Part shown: one piece after another, positions 1-8,114 of the stretch | How positions within the stretch are numbered: the first letter of the stretch is position 1 | Layout of the letters: each line of letters opens with the position of its first letter | From: JABMMZ01 sp964438995 | Lineage (GTDB): Bacteria; Bacteroidota; Bacteroidia; NS11-12g; UBA955 | NCBI GenBank assembly: GCA_964438995.1 | Contig: CAYTMQ010000005.1 | Span: 62,001 to 126,000, forward strand | Direction: 5' to 3' | Length of the DNA: 64,000 nucleotides | Made by a program: the position numbers and the translations under genes | The notes under the pieces: model-generated | What the model saw: the letters and a program-made list of their open reading frames with translations, nothing else | Told to the model about the DNA's origin: nothing | The model's database searches: none

Positions 1-406
1 ACAAAGTGAACGTTTAAAAGTACTGAATGAATTTAGATCTGGTGATTGCAATATCCTTATTGCTACAGATGTGAGTGCCAGAGGTATCGACATTCAAGGA
101 GTAGAATATGTGGTAAATTACGATTTACCAGAAGTTCCAGAAAACTATGTTCACAGAGTTGGCAGAACAGGAAGAGGTGGCAAGAAAGGCCATGCTGTTG
201 CTTTTTGTAGCAAAGAAGAAAAACCACTATTAAAAGCCATTGAAGATTATATCGGTAGCGAAATCGACGTATTAAAAATTGACAAAGACTTATACAATGA
301 AACCATCAGTTTTACGGCAGATGAGAGTGCTAACGATTGGAAAACGTTGATGAAAAATGCCATTTTAGAAGAAGAAGAAATGGAAAAGAAAAAAGGCAAA
401 CGCTAA
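1..406 (+). CDS. DEAD-box RNA helicase, C-terminal part (5' truncated by window)
   Basis: The frame is open from base 2 to the stop at 404-406, so the gene begins upstream of the window. What remains is the end of the RecA-like helicase C domain: motif V (ATDVSARGID) and motif VI (HRVGRTGRGG), which bind ATP and RNA. A short acidic then basic tail ends in EEEEMEKKKGKR. This is the layout of an RhlE/DeaD-type ATP-dependent RNA helicase acting on structured RNA in the cytoplasm. The subfamily cannot be fixed without motifs Q to III. Its last bases overlap the convergent pabB gene by 4 bp. Confidence 0.93.
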   Translation, partial: QSERLKVLNEFRSGDCNILIATDVSARGIDIQGVEYVVNYDLPEVPENYVHRVGRTGRGGKKGHAVAFCSKEEKPLLKAIEDYIGSEIDVLKIDKDLYNETISFTADESANDWKTLMKNAILEEEEMEKKKGKR

Positions 407-1656
407 GCTCTAAAAAGGTCTTCTAATCTATGGCCTTTTAACAAACACTCTTCATATTCATGTTCAGCTTTAGAATCATACGTAATCGCTGAACCCACAT
501 TGTAAAGTATGATTTTGGTATTGTGGTTGTATACCAACGAACGTATCATCACATTGAAATCGAAATTGCCATTAGGTTCTATGTACCCCATGCAACCTGA
601 ATAGATGCCTCTATTGTGGTCTTCATACTCGTCAATGTGTTTCATAACCTCAATTTTCGGCGCTCCAGTCATACTGCCCATGGGAAACAAAGCCGCTATG
701 ATATCAGAAAACTCTATGCCCTCTTCTAACTCGCCACTAATACTCGATATCATATGATTGAGCGTCTTGAAAGCATAAGTACCAAACAGTTCTTCAACTT
801 TTATCGTGCCCGGTTTGGCCACATGCGCAATGTCGTTGCGCACTAAATCAACTATCATCACATTTTCAGCCCTTTCTTTTTCGCTTGACTTCAATGCAGT
901 TAATTGAGCCTCATTTTCACTTTCTAATACACGCTTATTGGTGCCTTTGATGGGCTGTGATAGTAAGTAGTTACCATCTCGCATAATAAAACGCTCTGGA
1001 CTGCTGCACAAGATGGTATTTTTACCAATTTTAGCAAATACAGCAAAAGGCGCCGAAGTACGTTCATTCAATCTTAACATGTATTGCAACAAATCTGTAG
1101 GAGGCAAATAAGATTTAAATGCCATGCAGTAATTCATTTCATAATACTTGCCATACAAAATGTCTTTTTTAATTTTATCTACTGATTTAATGTACGTTTC
1201 TTTGTCTGTAACTTCATTGAACTTAAAGTCAGGGAAGTTGACTACCTCTGGCAAAGGCGCATCTTGATCGAATTTGTTCAACCATGACTTAAATTCATCT
1301 TCTGAAATACCGTTGTTGACAAAACTGAGTTCGTTGCTATGTCTTTCAATGTAGATGACGATTCTAGGAACAAAGAACCCTGCTTTATTAAATGATTCTT
1401 TCCAATGGTCGGGGTATTCGAGATACCCAAAGACCCATCTGTTCTGTTTGGCAATCAATTCAAGAGCTTCTTTGGCTTCTCTTGGCAGATATTTTAGCAA
1501 CCCAATTCCAGCAACAATGTCGTATTTGCCTTTGTCAAGAGCTGGCCATACCTCGTTAGAGTCGCATACTTGAAAAGCATCTGCAGTATCGGCCAATTGA
1601 TAAATTTTAAGTTTATCTATAGCTTTAGTCGTTATTGCTCTCTTGATTGTCTGCAT
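403..1656 (-). CDS. pabB: Aminodeoxychorismate synthase component I (chorismate-binding)
   Basis: A 417-residue protein of the anthranilate/aminodeoxychorismate synthase I fold, which converts chorismate with ammonia to 4-amino-4-deoxychorismate for folate synthesis. The C-terminal chorismate-binding domain shows PIKGT at about residues 235-239; the Lys here is typical of PabB, where TrpE has Ala. It also shows VDLVRNDI and GSMTGAPK (about 327-334), followed by YSGCMGY and a late VGSAITYDS stretch. It overlaps the end of uvrC by 32 bp and is probably translationally coupled to it. No glutaminase partner (pabA) lies in the window. Menaquinone-type isochorismate synthase is less likely because of the PIKGT signature. 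Confidence 0.9.
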   Translation of the reverse strand: MQTIKRAITTKAIDKLKIYQLADTADAFQVCDSNEVWPALDKGKYDIVAGIGLLKYLPREAKEALELIAKQNRWVFGYLEYPDHWKESFNKAGFFVPRIVIYIERHSNELSFVNNGISEDEFKSWLNKFDQDAPLPEVVNFPDFKFNEVTDKETYIKSVDKIKKDILYGKYYEMNYCMAFKSYLPPTDLLQYMLRLNERTSAPFAVFAKIGKNTILCSSPERFIMRDGNYLLSQPIKGTNKRVLESENEAQLTALKSSEKERAENVMIVDLVRNDIAHVAKPGTIKVEELFGTYAFKTLNHMISSISGELEEGIEFSDIIAALFPMGSMTGAPKIEVMKHIDEYEDHNRGIYSGCMGYIEPNGNFDFNVMIRSLVYNHNTKIILYNVGSAITYDSKAEHEYEECLLKGHRLEDLFRA

Positions 1657-3442
1657 TAAAATGTTCGAATATCATTTGACCTTGTTTAGAACCAACCAAG
1701 TTTTGCAACTGTTCTAAACTGGCTTCTCTTACTTTTTTGACCGATTTAAAGCGTTTTAAGAGCAAATCGGCGGTCTTCTCTCCTACTCCCTCAATATCTG
1801 TCAAAGACGTAATAGCAAACCCTTTACTGCGTCTATTTCTGTGATGTGTTATCCCAAATCTGTGGGCCTCATCTCTCATTTGTTGAATGACTTTTAAGGT
1901 TTCAGATTTCTTATCCAAATACAAAGGAAGCGGGTCGTTTGGATAGTACAACTCTTCTAATCGTTTAGCAATACCAATGATTGGCACACGGCCATAAATA
2001 CCTAAAGCTTTCAAAGCATCTACTGCAGAAGACAATTGTCCTTTGCCTCCATCCACTACAATTAAATCTGGTAATGGTGTATTTTCACTAAGCATTCTGG
2101 AGTATCTGCGGGTTATGACTTCATGCATGGTTGCAAAATCATTGGGACCTTCAACTGTTTTGACATTGAAATGTCTGTAATCGTTCTTGCTTGGTTTTCC
2201 GTTTTTAAATACCACACAAGCTGACACTGGATTTGTGCCTTGAATATTAGAATTATCAAAACACTCAATATGTCTAGGCAATTGATTCATCCGCAAGTCC
2301 TTTTGCATAACACTCAAAAGTCTATCAACTTTTAATCCGGGGTCTAATTTCTCTGCTGCTATTTGGCGTTCTTGCTTAAGATAAAACGCATTTTTCATGC
2401 TCAAATCCAAAAGCTTCTTCTTATCCCCAGCGCTTGGTACAGTGATATCGACATTTGTTTCCAAATCAAGGGCAAAAGGTACAATGAATTCAATGTTTTC
2501 CCATTGATTGTCGTTTTTAAATTGAGCAATTGCCGATAAGAGCAATTCTTCGTCCGTCTCTTCAATGCGTTTTTTAACTTCGAGATTTTGCGAATGGATG
2601 ATCATACCATTGACAACACGCAGATAATTGATGAAGGCAGATGTATTAGATGACACTATTCCAAAGACGTCGACGTTGTTAATTTTGGTATTAACGACTG
2701 TCGATTTAGATTGATACGATTCTAGAGAATCCAGTTTTTCTTTGTATTGTTGCGCTTCTTCGAATGCTAAGCGCGACACCGCATCCTCAATATTTTCTTT
2801 AAGATGGCGCTTTACTTCACCTAAATTTCCTTTTAATATGTGCCTGATATTGGCAATTGAAGCATTGTAATCTTCCTCTGTTTGATACCCAACACATGGA
2901 CCTTTACAATTGCCAATTTGGTATTCGAGACACACTTTGAAATTGCCATTAGCTATGTTTTTTGGTGTTAAATTGAGGTTGCAGTTTCTTGTAGGATACA
3001 ATTTCCTAACCAATTCAAGAATGGTGTGCATCATTTTACCACTGGCATACGGACCAAAATACTCGCTACCATCTTTCACTGGGTTGCGCATTGCAAATAC
3101 CTTTGGAAAATGCTCCTTGGTAATTCTAATTAATGGATACGATTTATCGTCCTTAAGATTGATGTTGTATTTTGGTTGATTCTCTTTAATGAGTGTATTT
3201 TCCAAAAGCAAAGCATCGTACTCCGAATCAACTACTGTATATTGAATGTCGCAGATTTTAGAAACGAGAATATTGGTTTTGTGGTTATCGTGTTTTTTAC
3301 TGAAATAAGATGAAACCCTTTTCTTAAGATTTTTGGCTTTACCTACGTAAATGATGGTATTGCTGTCATCAAAATACTTATATACTCCAGGTGTTTCCGG
3401 GAGATTGGATATAATACTTTTTAACTTTTCGCTGTCAGACAT
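1625..3442 (-). CDS. uvrC: Excinuclease ABC subunit C
   Basis: UvrC makes the 3' and 5' incisions around DNA lesions in nucleotide excision repair. The 605-residue protein has the family's full length and order: an N-terminal GIY-YIG nuclease (PGVYKYF and IYVGKAKNLKKR, residues about 16-95, with Glu in LLLENTLIKE), a UVR-like region near 200-235, the RNase H-like endonuclease core (ECFDNSNIQG near 390 and VVDGGKGQL near 460), and a C-terminal helix-hairpin-helix pair (DIEGVGEKTADLLL). A TATCTTTG -7 box lies 8 nt upstream of the ATG. Together with the overlapping pabB it forms a two-gene operon. Confidence 0.96.
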   Translation of the reverse strand: MSDSEKLKSIISNLPETPGVYKYFDDSNTIIYVGKAKNLKKRVSSYFSKKHDNHKTNILVSKICDIQYTVVDSEYDALLLENTLIKENQPKYNINLKDDKSYPLIRITKEHFPKVFAMRNPVKDGSEYFGPYASGKMMHTILELVRKLYPTRNCNLNLTPKNIANGNFKVCLEYQIGNCKGPCVGYQTEEDYNASIANIRHILKGNLGEVKRHLKENIEDAVSRLAFEEAQQYKEKLDSLESYQSKSTVVNTKINNVDVFGIVSSNTSAFINYLRVVNGMIIHSQNLEVKKRIEETDEELLLSAIAQFKNDNQWENIEFIVPFALDLETNVDITVPSAGDKKKLLDLSMKNAFYLKQERQIAAEKLDPGLKVDRLLSVMQKDLRMNQLPRHIECFDNSNIQGTNPVSACVVFKNGKPSKNDYRHFNVKTVEGPNDFATMHEVITRRYSRMLSENTPLPDLIVVDGGKGQLSSAVDALKALGIYGRVPIIGIAKRLEELYYPNDPLPLYLDKKSETLKVIQQMRDEAHRFGITHHRNRRSKGFAITSLTDIEGVGEKTADLLLKRFKSVKKVREASLEQLQNLVGSKQGQMIFEHFNADNQESNND

Positions 3443-3450
3443 TTACAGTT

Positions 3451-3458
3451 CAAAGATA
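3451..3458 (-). promoter_or_regulatory. Candidate -7 box of uvrC-pabB
   Basis: TATCTTTG on the minus strand matches the Bacteroidota consensus TAnnTTTG and stands 8 nt from the uvrC ATG in the 51-nt gap before the lipoprotein gene. No convincing -33 TTG was checked in detail. Confidence 0.5.
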
Positions 3459-3493
3459 GCAATACTGCTGTATTTAAATAATGAAAATTGTGT

Positions 3494-4021
3494 TTATCCA
3501 ACAGGACCGTAAAGTGCGTATCTAACAACGCCTTTATCTAGCTTGGTTATGATGGCTAAAGTCAACGTTACAGCATCGCTACCTGCTTCAACTTTGTAGT
3601 TGACTGTAAAATATCCGGACATTAGTGTCGTACCCAATCTGGTTATTTTGGTTATTTTTTTAAAAGGGATTTTAAATCCATCTCCTTTTGTTTGGTTGTC
3701 GCTATAAAATTTGTTTAAGAATGAATCCGTATTGTTTTTCAAGAGTTTCTCGTACTGTTCTTTTTTGTAATCTTTATCGAGATGCCTCAATATTTCTGAT
3801 GAGTTGTGACTCAATGTGGCTTTTTCAAAGCTAGCAAGAAAATCATCCAATTCAGAAATGTTTGTTGATGTTTGTTTTACGGATGTATCAACAGTAGTTG
3901 TTTGAGCCGTAGACGCTGAAGTACTTGTTGCAGAACCCTTACTTTTACAAGCATTCAATGCAATGGCCATGACGCCTAATACTGTGATGGAAATGGATAA
4001 CTTTGACATACTGTTGTTCAT
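3494..4021 (-). CDS. Putative lipoprotein of unknown function
   Basis: A 175-residue protein with a hydrophobic N-terminus ending in a lipobox (ALNAC, Cys at about residue 25), followed by a Ser/Thr-rich linker (about 30-55). The linker suggests a lipid-anchored protein facing the periplasm or outside. The rest is a compact domain of about 120 residues of mixed alpha/beta prediction; I do not recognise the family, though the pattern of a leading helix and several beta strands resembles DUF4878/NTF2-like lipoproteins. It lies 17 nt downstream of the hydrolase and probably belongs to the purH operon. A second ATG four codons in (4009) is an equally good start. Confidence 0.7.
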   Translation of the reverse strand: MNNSMSKLSISITVLGVMAIALNACKSKGSATSTSASTAQTTTVDTSVKQTSTNISELDDFLASFEKATLSHNSSEILRHLDKDYKKEQYEKLLKNNTDSFLNKFYSDNQTKGDGFKIPFKKITKITRLGTTLMSGYFTVNYKVEAGSDAVTLTLAIITKLDKGVVRYALYGPVG

Positions 4022-4038
4022 ACTAATAGATGTTTATT

Positions 4039-4701
4039 TTAACGTAAGAGTTGCTTGATAGTTTCACTCAACACAAATTTATCCATTCTTTCAAGAAGAT
4101 GACCTTGTTCAAGTAAAGTGATCATGTCTGTGTTGGCAGCTTTTGAAAACTCAGATGTTTCTTCTAATGTCACCATTTTATCTTTCTCACCTCTAACAAA
4201 GTGAATTCTAGAATTCATCCTTTTAATGTCTTCAGTAGTAATAGGATGTTGACCAATATCGGTTAATACAGCCTGTGTTGTAGCAATTAGTGTTTCTATA
4301 TTTACAGCATTTTCAGATTGCAATTTATCAGCAATAGGTTGCAAATTTTCAAGTGTGAGTTTGCTGCATTCTTGTTGTGCAATTTCTGGATTCCAAAGAG
4401 TTTTTGTAGCGATACAAATCAGTTTAGGATTTCTAATTACTCCCTGTTTCAAAGCATTCAATGCCACATATCCACCCATGCTATAGCCAATAATGATGGC
4501 GTCTTCTAAGCCATTGTTTTTAACAAATTGACTTAAGTAATCAGTCAGTGTTTGCAAGCCTGACACGGGTTCATTAGAGCTACCATGACCAGGAAAATCT
4601 ATTTGATGAAGTTTACAATCATCCTTTAACAATTCAGCTACTGGATTCCAATGTTTGGAAGTTCCTAAAGCGCCATGTAAAAGAATGATGTTGGTGTGCA
4701 T
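4039..4701 (-). CDS. Alpha/beta hydrolase
   Basis: A 220-residue single-domain hydrolase. The oxyanion-hole HGALG motif is at about residues 9-13, the nucleophile elbow GYSMGG has Ser74, and the catalytic His is in QGHLLE near the C-terminus. FPGHGSS after strand 3 is typical of the MenH/epoxide-hydrolase branch. The substrate cannot be told. The ATG overlaps the purH stop codon by one base (TAATG), a translational-coupling arrangement, so it is co-expressed with purine synthesis although no functional link is evident. Confidence 0.88.
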   Translation of the reverse strand: MHTNIILLHGALGTSKHWNPVAELLKDDCKLHQIDFPGHGSSNEPVSGLQTLTDYLSQFVKNNGLEDAIIIGYSMGGYVALNALKQGVIRNPKLICIATKTLWNPEIAQQECSKLTLENLQPIADKLQSENAVNIETLIATTQAVLTDIGQHPITTEDIKRMNSRIHFVRGEKDKMVTLEETSEFSKAANTDMITLLEQGHLLERMDKFVLSETIKQLLR

Positions 4702-6230
4702 TAGTGTTTGAAATGTCTAATACCAGTCATAACCATGGCTTGTTTGTTTTTGTTAGCCTCGTCGATGCTGTCTTGATCTTTGATACTTCCTCCAGGTTGA
4801 GCAATCGCTACAACACCTGCTTTACCAGAAATAGATACGCAATCAGGGAAAGGGAAAAATGCTTCAGAAGCCATTACAGCTCCATTGGTATCAAAACCAA
4901 ATGCTGCTGCTTTCTTAATTGCCGATTCAAGCGCATCTACTCTAGAAGTCTGCCCACAACCCATTCCGATTAATTGTTTGTTTTTAACCAAAGTGATGCC
5001 ATTTGATTTTAAATGTTTAACTGCTTTGATTGCAAACTCCAAATCGCTTAATTGTTCAGCGCTTGGCTTAACTTCTGTCACAATTTTAAATTCGTTAGAT
5101 GTTTCAGAACTCCAGTCGGTTTGCTGTTCAAGCACCCCATTCAACAAACTTTTGTATTGCAATTTGTTGTTGGGTTGTTGTTTCAACTTTATGATGATTC
5201 TATTCTTTTTAGATTTTAATATTTCTAAAGCTTCAGGTGAATAGTCGGGCGCAGTTACAACTTCGAAGAATAGGCTATTCATTGCTGTAGCAGTTTCAAC
5301 ATCTATGGTTCTGTTACATGCTAAAACACCACCAAAAGCAGAAGTTGGATCGCAGGCATAAGCAGCATCATAAGCTTCTTTGATAGTGGCTCTACTTGCT
5401 AATCCGCATGAGTTGGTGTGTTTGATGATGGCGAAAGTTGGTTCGTTGAATTCGGCTACTAGATTAAGAGAAGCTTCAACATCTACCAAATTGTTGTAAG
5501 AAAGTTCTTTGCCATTTAGAATGCTGAATATCTCATCTAAATTACCATAAAAAGTACCAGATTGATGCGGGTTCTCGCCATATCTAAGGGTCTTCGCATT
5601 TGAGTGACTAACTTTAAATGAAGGCACCTTAGTTTCTTGATTGAAATAGTTAAAGATAGCAGTATCGTAGTGAGAAGAAGTCATAAACGCTTTTGCTGCG
5701 AATAATTTTCTATCTTCAATATCTGTGCTACCATTTTTAGATTGCAATAGATGTAGTAAGTCGGCGTATTGGTTTCTATCAGAAACGATTAAAGTATCGT
5801 TAAAGTTCTTGGCAGTTGCTCTGATAAGAGAGATGCCACCGATGTCAATTTTCTCGATAATTTCAGCTTCATCAGAAGTTGATTTTACGGTATCTTCAAA
5901 AGGGTATAGATCAACTATAACCAAATCAAGGGTTCCAATACCATGTTCAGTAAGCTGTTCCATATCTTTAGGATTATCGCGTCTAGCAAGGATACCGCCG
6001 AAGATAACAGGGTGTAGTGTTTTAACACGACCATCGAGAATTTCTGGGAAACCGATGGTGCTTTCAACCGCGATGGCATCAATACCAAGATCCTTAATGA
6101 ATTTAAGGGTTCCACCAGTTGAGTAAATTTTAGCACCTTGGGTATTTAATAGACGAACAATAGGCTCTAAATTGTCTTTGTGGTAGACTGAAATTAGGGC
6201 AGATTGAATGGTTTTTGAATTGTTTGACAT
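4701..6230 (-). CDS. purH: Bifunctional AICAR transformylase / IMP cyclohydrolase
   Basis: PurH carries out the last two steps of de novo IMP synthesis. The N-terminal MGS-like cyclohydrolase domain (SALISVYHKDNLEPIV, then STGGTLKFIKDLGI and DGRVKTLHP) is followed by the AICAR transformylase domain (LRYGENPHQ, KHTNSCGLA, DPTSAFGGVLACNR and AQPGGSIKDQ near the end). The open frame reaches 18 codons further to 6284, but a TATCTTTG promoter box lies between the two possible starts, so the MSNNSK start at 6230 is chosen, giving 509 residues, the usual family length. First gene of a purH-hydrolase-lipoprotein operon. Confidence 0.96.
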   Translation of the reverse strand: MSNNSKTIQSALISVYHKDNLEPIVRLLNTQGAKIYSTGGTLKFIKDLGIDAIAVESTIGFPEILDGRVKTLHPVIFGGILARRDNPKDMEQLTEHGIGTLDLVIVDLYPFEDTVKSTSDEAEIIEKIDIGGISLIRATAKNFNDTLIVSDRNQYADLLHLLQSKNGSTDIEDRKLFAAKAFMTSSHYDTAIFNYFNQETKVPSFKVSHSNAKTLRYGENPHQSGTFYGNLDEIFSILNGKELSYNNLVDVEASLNLVAEFNEPTFAIIKHTNSCGLASRATIKEAYDAAYACDPTSAFGGVLACNRTIDVETATAMNSLFFEVVTAPDYSPEALEILKSKKNRIIIKLKQQPNNKLQYKSLLNGVLEQQTDWSSETSNEFKIVTEVKPSAEQLSDLEFAIKAVKHLKSNGITLVKNKQLIGMGCGQTSRVDALESAIKKAAAFGFDTNGAVMASEAFFPFPDCVSISGKAGVVAIAQPGGSIKDQDSIDEANKNKQAMVMTGIRHFKH

Positions 6231-6238
6231 TTGAGCCG

Positions 6239-6246
6239 CAAAGATA
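6239..6246 (-). promoter_or_regulatory. Candidate -7 box of purH
   Basis: TATCTTTG (minus strand) lies 8 nt upstream of the ATG at 6230. It matches TAnnTTTG and argues against the upstream in-frame start at 6284, which would place the promoter inside the coding region. Confidence 0.55.
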
Positions 6247-6452
6247 TAAAAAATGGAGGAGATGGAGGAAGGGGATGTGAACATTTTATGCCCTATGATT
6301 GGGTGGGGGTTTGTGCAGCGCGGCTGCGAATTTTTCTAGCCTTCAAACCCCTCGGCACGGCCTTCGGGCTACCGAATCTAAAAATAAATGTTTTCGAACT
6401 ATATATGAATTTAAAATTTATTTGGAACGGCTGCCGATAATCATTGAATTCA

Positions 6453-6490
6453 AACCCCGCATCGTAGATTGAGGGGCTACCGAACCGAAT
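6453..6490 (+). repeat. Dispersed intergenic repeat, copy 1
   Basis: A 38-bp stretch beginning AACCCCGCATCGTAGATTG and ending CTACCGAACCGAAT. It matches 7813-7849 with about three differences and a one-base gap, in the same orientation. Both copies are GC-rich against AT-rich surroundings. Function unknown. Confidence 0.75.
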
Positions 6491-6552
6491 TATAAAATTG
6501 GGGCTTTTTATTTTATACAAAAAAAATATATGTTAGAAAGACTCATTTTTAA

Positions 6553-6560
6553 TACATTTG
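6553..6560 (+). promoter_or_regulatory. Candidate -7 box
   Basis: TACATTTG fits TAnnTTTG and stands 19 nt upstream of the ATG at 6580. Confidence 0.4.
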
Positions 6561-6579
6561 AATCGTTTGTAACTTAAGC

Positions 6580-7116
6580 ATGCTATTTCAAAATATTCCT
6601 CATCCTTTCAAGCAAATGCTCACTTCACAATTGGGGGAAAGCAACAGTTTGAATAGAAAAAAATGGATTGATGAGATTGTGAAATGCAATTATAAGTTGA
6701 GTGATTTGTTAGAGGTTTTAAATTCAGATACTAAAACTGCTAACAGGTTCTTGTGGCTCATGTCAGAAATTGGGTTATCACATCCTGATTTTTTGCGACA
6801 ACAATTGCCCGAATTATTTAAGGCATTCGAGTCATACAACCATACATACCGTCAAGCCTTTGCGTCGTATTGGCTGTATGTTGGAATACCTCAGGAAAAC
6901 GAGTCACAAGCCTTAGATTTTCTCCTTCAAATCATTAAAGACAGGTCGGTTAACTTTACAATAAAACTAAGAGCAGCTAAAGTTTTAGGTCGGATGGCCT
7001 ATACATATCCAGAATTAACCAGAGAAATTAAAATGGCATTGCTACCACTTCAAGAGGATGGCAGCTCATCATTTAGAAGGAGCATTCAAAAAATTATAGA
7101 GACATTTAAACAATGA
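6580..7116 (+). CDS. Helical-repeat (HEAT-like) protein of unknown function
   Basis: A 178-residue cytoplasmic protein without signal peptide. It is predicted to be all helical: repeated amphipathic segments of about 35-40 residues (DLLEVLNSDTKTANRFLWL..., FLRQQLPELFKAFE..., ALDFLLQIIKDRSVNFTIKLRAAKVLGRMA) look like HEAT/ARM units, the last containing the common R-AA-LG pattern. No catalytic motif is visible, so a scaffold or binding role is likely but inferred only. It is convergent with the methyltransferase next door (14-nt gap). Confidence 0.75.
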   Translation: MLFQNIPHPFKQMLTSQLGESNSLNRKKWIDEIVKCNYKLSDLLEVLNSDTKTANRFLWLMSEIGLSHPDFLRQQLPELFKAFESYNHTYRQAFASYWLYVGIPQENESQALDFLLQIIKDRSVNFTIKLRAAKVLGRMAYTYPELTREIKMALLPLQEDGSSSFRRSIQKIIETFKQ

Positions 7117-7130
7117 GATGGATGTTATTT

Positions 7131-7757
7131 CTACTTCCTAGCAATCATAATGGTGTGTATGTCAAAATTGGTTTCGGATGTTTTGTAGTTCACTTTAAAC
7201 AGCTCAATGTCTTTAAAATTGCATTCAATTAAATTTGATTGTATCTCGTCTAAGGAATGGTAATTAAAAAACACCCTTCCATTGCCAGAGTCTTTGTATT
7301 CTGATAAGTTTGGATCACCTTCTACAAAACTGATGTACAACAATCCATTGTCGTTTAAAAGTTTAAAAGAATTTTCTATGAGTTGTTTGGTTTCTGAAGA
7401 TGATAAATAAGGCACACAAAATCCAGCGATGATGGCATCAAAATTTGATTGAATGTTATTGATGAGACGCACGTCCATGACTTTGAAATTGGCGTTTGGA
7501 TTGTTTTGTATTGCCAACTCAATCATATTTGGAGCAATATCAATTCCAAGCAGGTCGAAGTCGGTTCTTTTACTCAATAAATATTTAGAGATATTGCCTG
7601 GTCCGCAGCCAATATCAAGAATTTTAGCATTGTGTTTATCGATAGAGTAACATATATGGTCGTAAGTGTCATTATACACATCTAAATCCATAAATTTATC
7701 TTGGTAAAGTGATGCTATTTTATTCCAGGTGTTGAATGTTTCTTGGTTGGGGTTCAT
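7131..7757 (-). CDS. Class I SAM-dependent methyltransferase
   Basis: A 208-residue Rossmann methyltransferase. Motif I ILDIGCGPGN lies at about residues 45-54, followed by the acidic loop LLGIDIAPNMIELA, then FKVMDVR and FDAIIAGFCVPYL (motif IV region). The substrate is not predictable; the length and loop pattern suit small-molecule methylation. A TATATTTG box lies only 5 nt from the ATG. Together with the convergent helical-repeat gene it lies between two direct copies of a 37-38 bp repeat. Confidence 0.88.
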   Translation of the reverse strand: MNPNQETFNTWNKIASLYQDKFMDLDVYNDTYDHICYSIDKHNAKILDIGCGPGNISKYLLSKRTDFDLLGIDIAPNMIELAIQNNPNANFKVMDVRLINNIQSNFDAIIAGFCVPYLSSSETKQLIENSFKLLNDNGLLYISFVEGDPNLSEYKDSGNGRVFFNYHSLDEIQSNLIECNFKDIELFKVNYKTSETNFDIHTIMIARK

Positions 7758-7762
7758 TATGA

Positions 7763-7770
7763 CAAATATA
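7763..7770 (-). promoter_or_regulatory. Candidate -7 box of methyltransferase gene
   Basis: TATATTTG on the minus strand, 5 nt from the ATG at 7757. If used, the mRNA would be leaderless or nearly so. Confidence 0.45.
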
Positions 7771-8114
7771 ATGAGAGATTGATTTATTTAGGGTGAATGG
7801 TTTATAATGTTTAACCCGCATCGTAGATTGCAGGGCTTCCGAACCGAATCAGCTATTAATGCTTTCGGGTTGTTTCATGAATTTGATATTCTATTTTAAT
7901 GTTGAATTTTTTCAGTTATAAATCGTAAAAAAGAAGTTATGCTATATCTCTTTTGTGAGAAGAATTTGATGCTCGAATTTTACTATTTGAAGATTTTTTT
8001 GTGAAAAATTCTTTAAAATCCGTCGATTTACACCTTATATAAGAAAAAATATTTTTAAAGTCAGGCAACGTTTTTATTAAGCAACATTTTGAAAACATCG
8101 TTTGTCTGTCTAGT
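7771..8114. other. Intergenic region, AT-rich, with one repeat copy
   Basis: About 340 bases upstream of the large surface protein. Apart from the repeat copy at 7813-7849 it is AT-rich, with a short palindrome CTTATATAAG near 8034-8043. I see no supported gene or clear -7 box. Confidence 0.5.
7813..7849 (+). repeat. Dispersed intergenic repeat, copy 2
   Basis: A 37-bp stretch with AACCCGCATCGTAGATTG and CCGAACCGAAT, near-identical and in direct orientation to 6453-6490. The two copies are about 1.36 kb apart and frame two complete genes. Confidence 0.75.

Larger units (their letters stand above)
6247..6579. other. Intergenic region with repeat-like GC-rich patches
   Basis: About 330 bases without a supported gene between divergent purH and the helical-repeat protein. 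It holds a GC-rich patch around 6313-6380 (CAGCGCGGCTG, then GGCACGGCCTTCGGGCTACCGAA) and a dispersed repeat copy at 6453-6490; GGGGCTACCGAA-like bases recur in both. Short open frames here (for example 6231-6440 plus strand and 6293-6520 minus strand) run through the repeat in both directions and look non-coding. Confidence 0.6.

Noticed and set aside
6231..6520. Short open frames on both strands in the purH upstream region
   Set aside because: They cross the GC-rich repeat and promoter, lack recognisable features and overlap each other.
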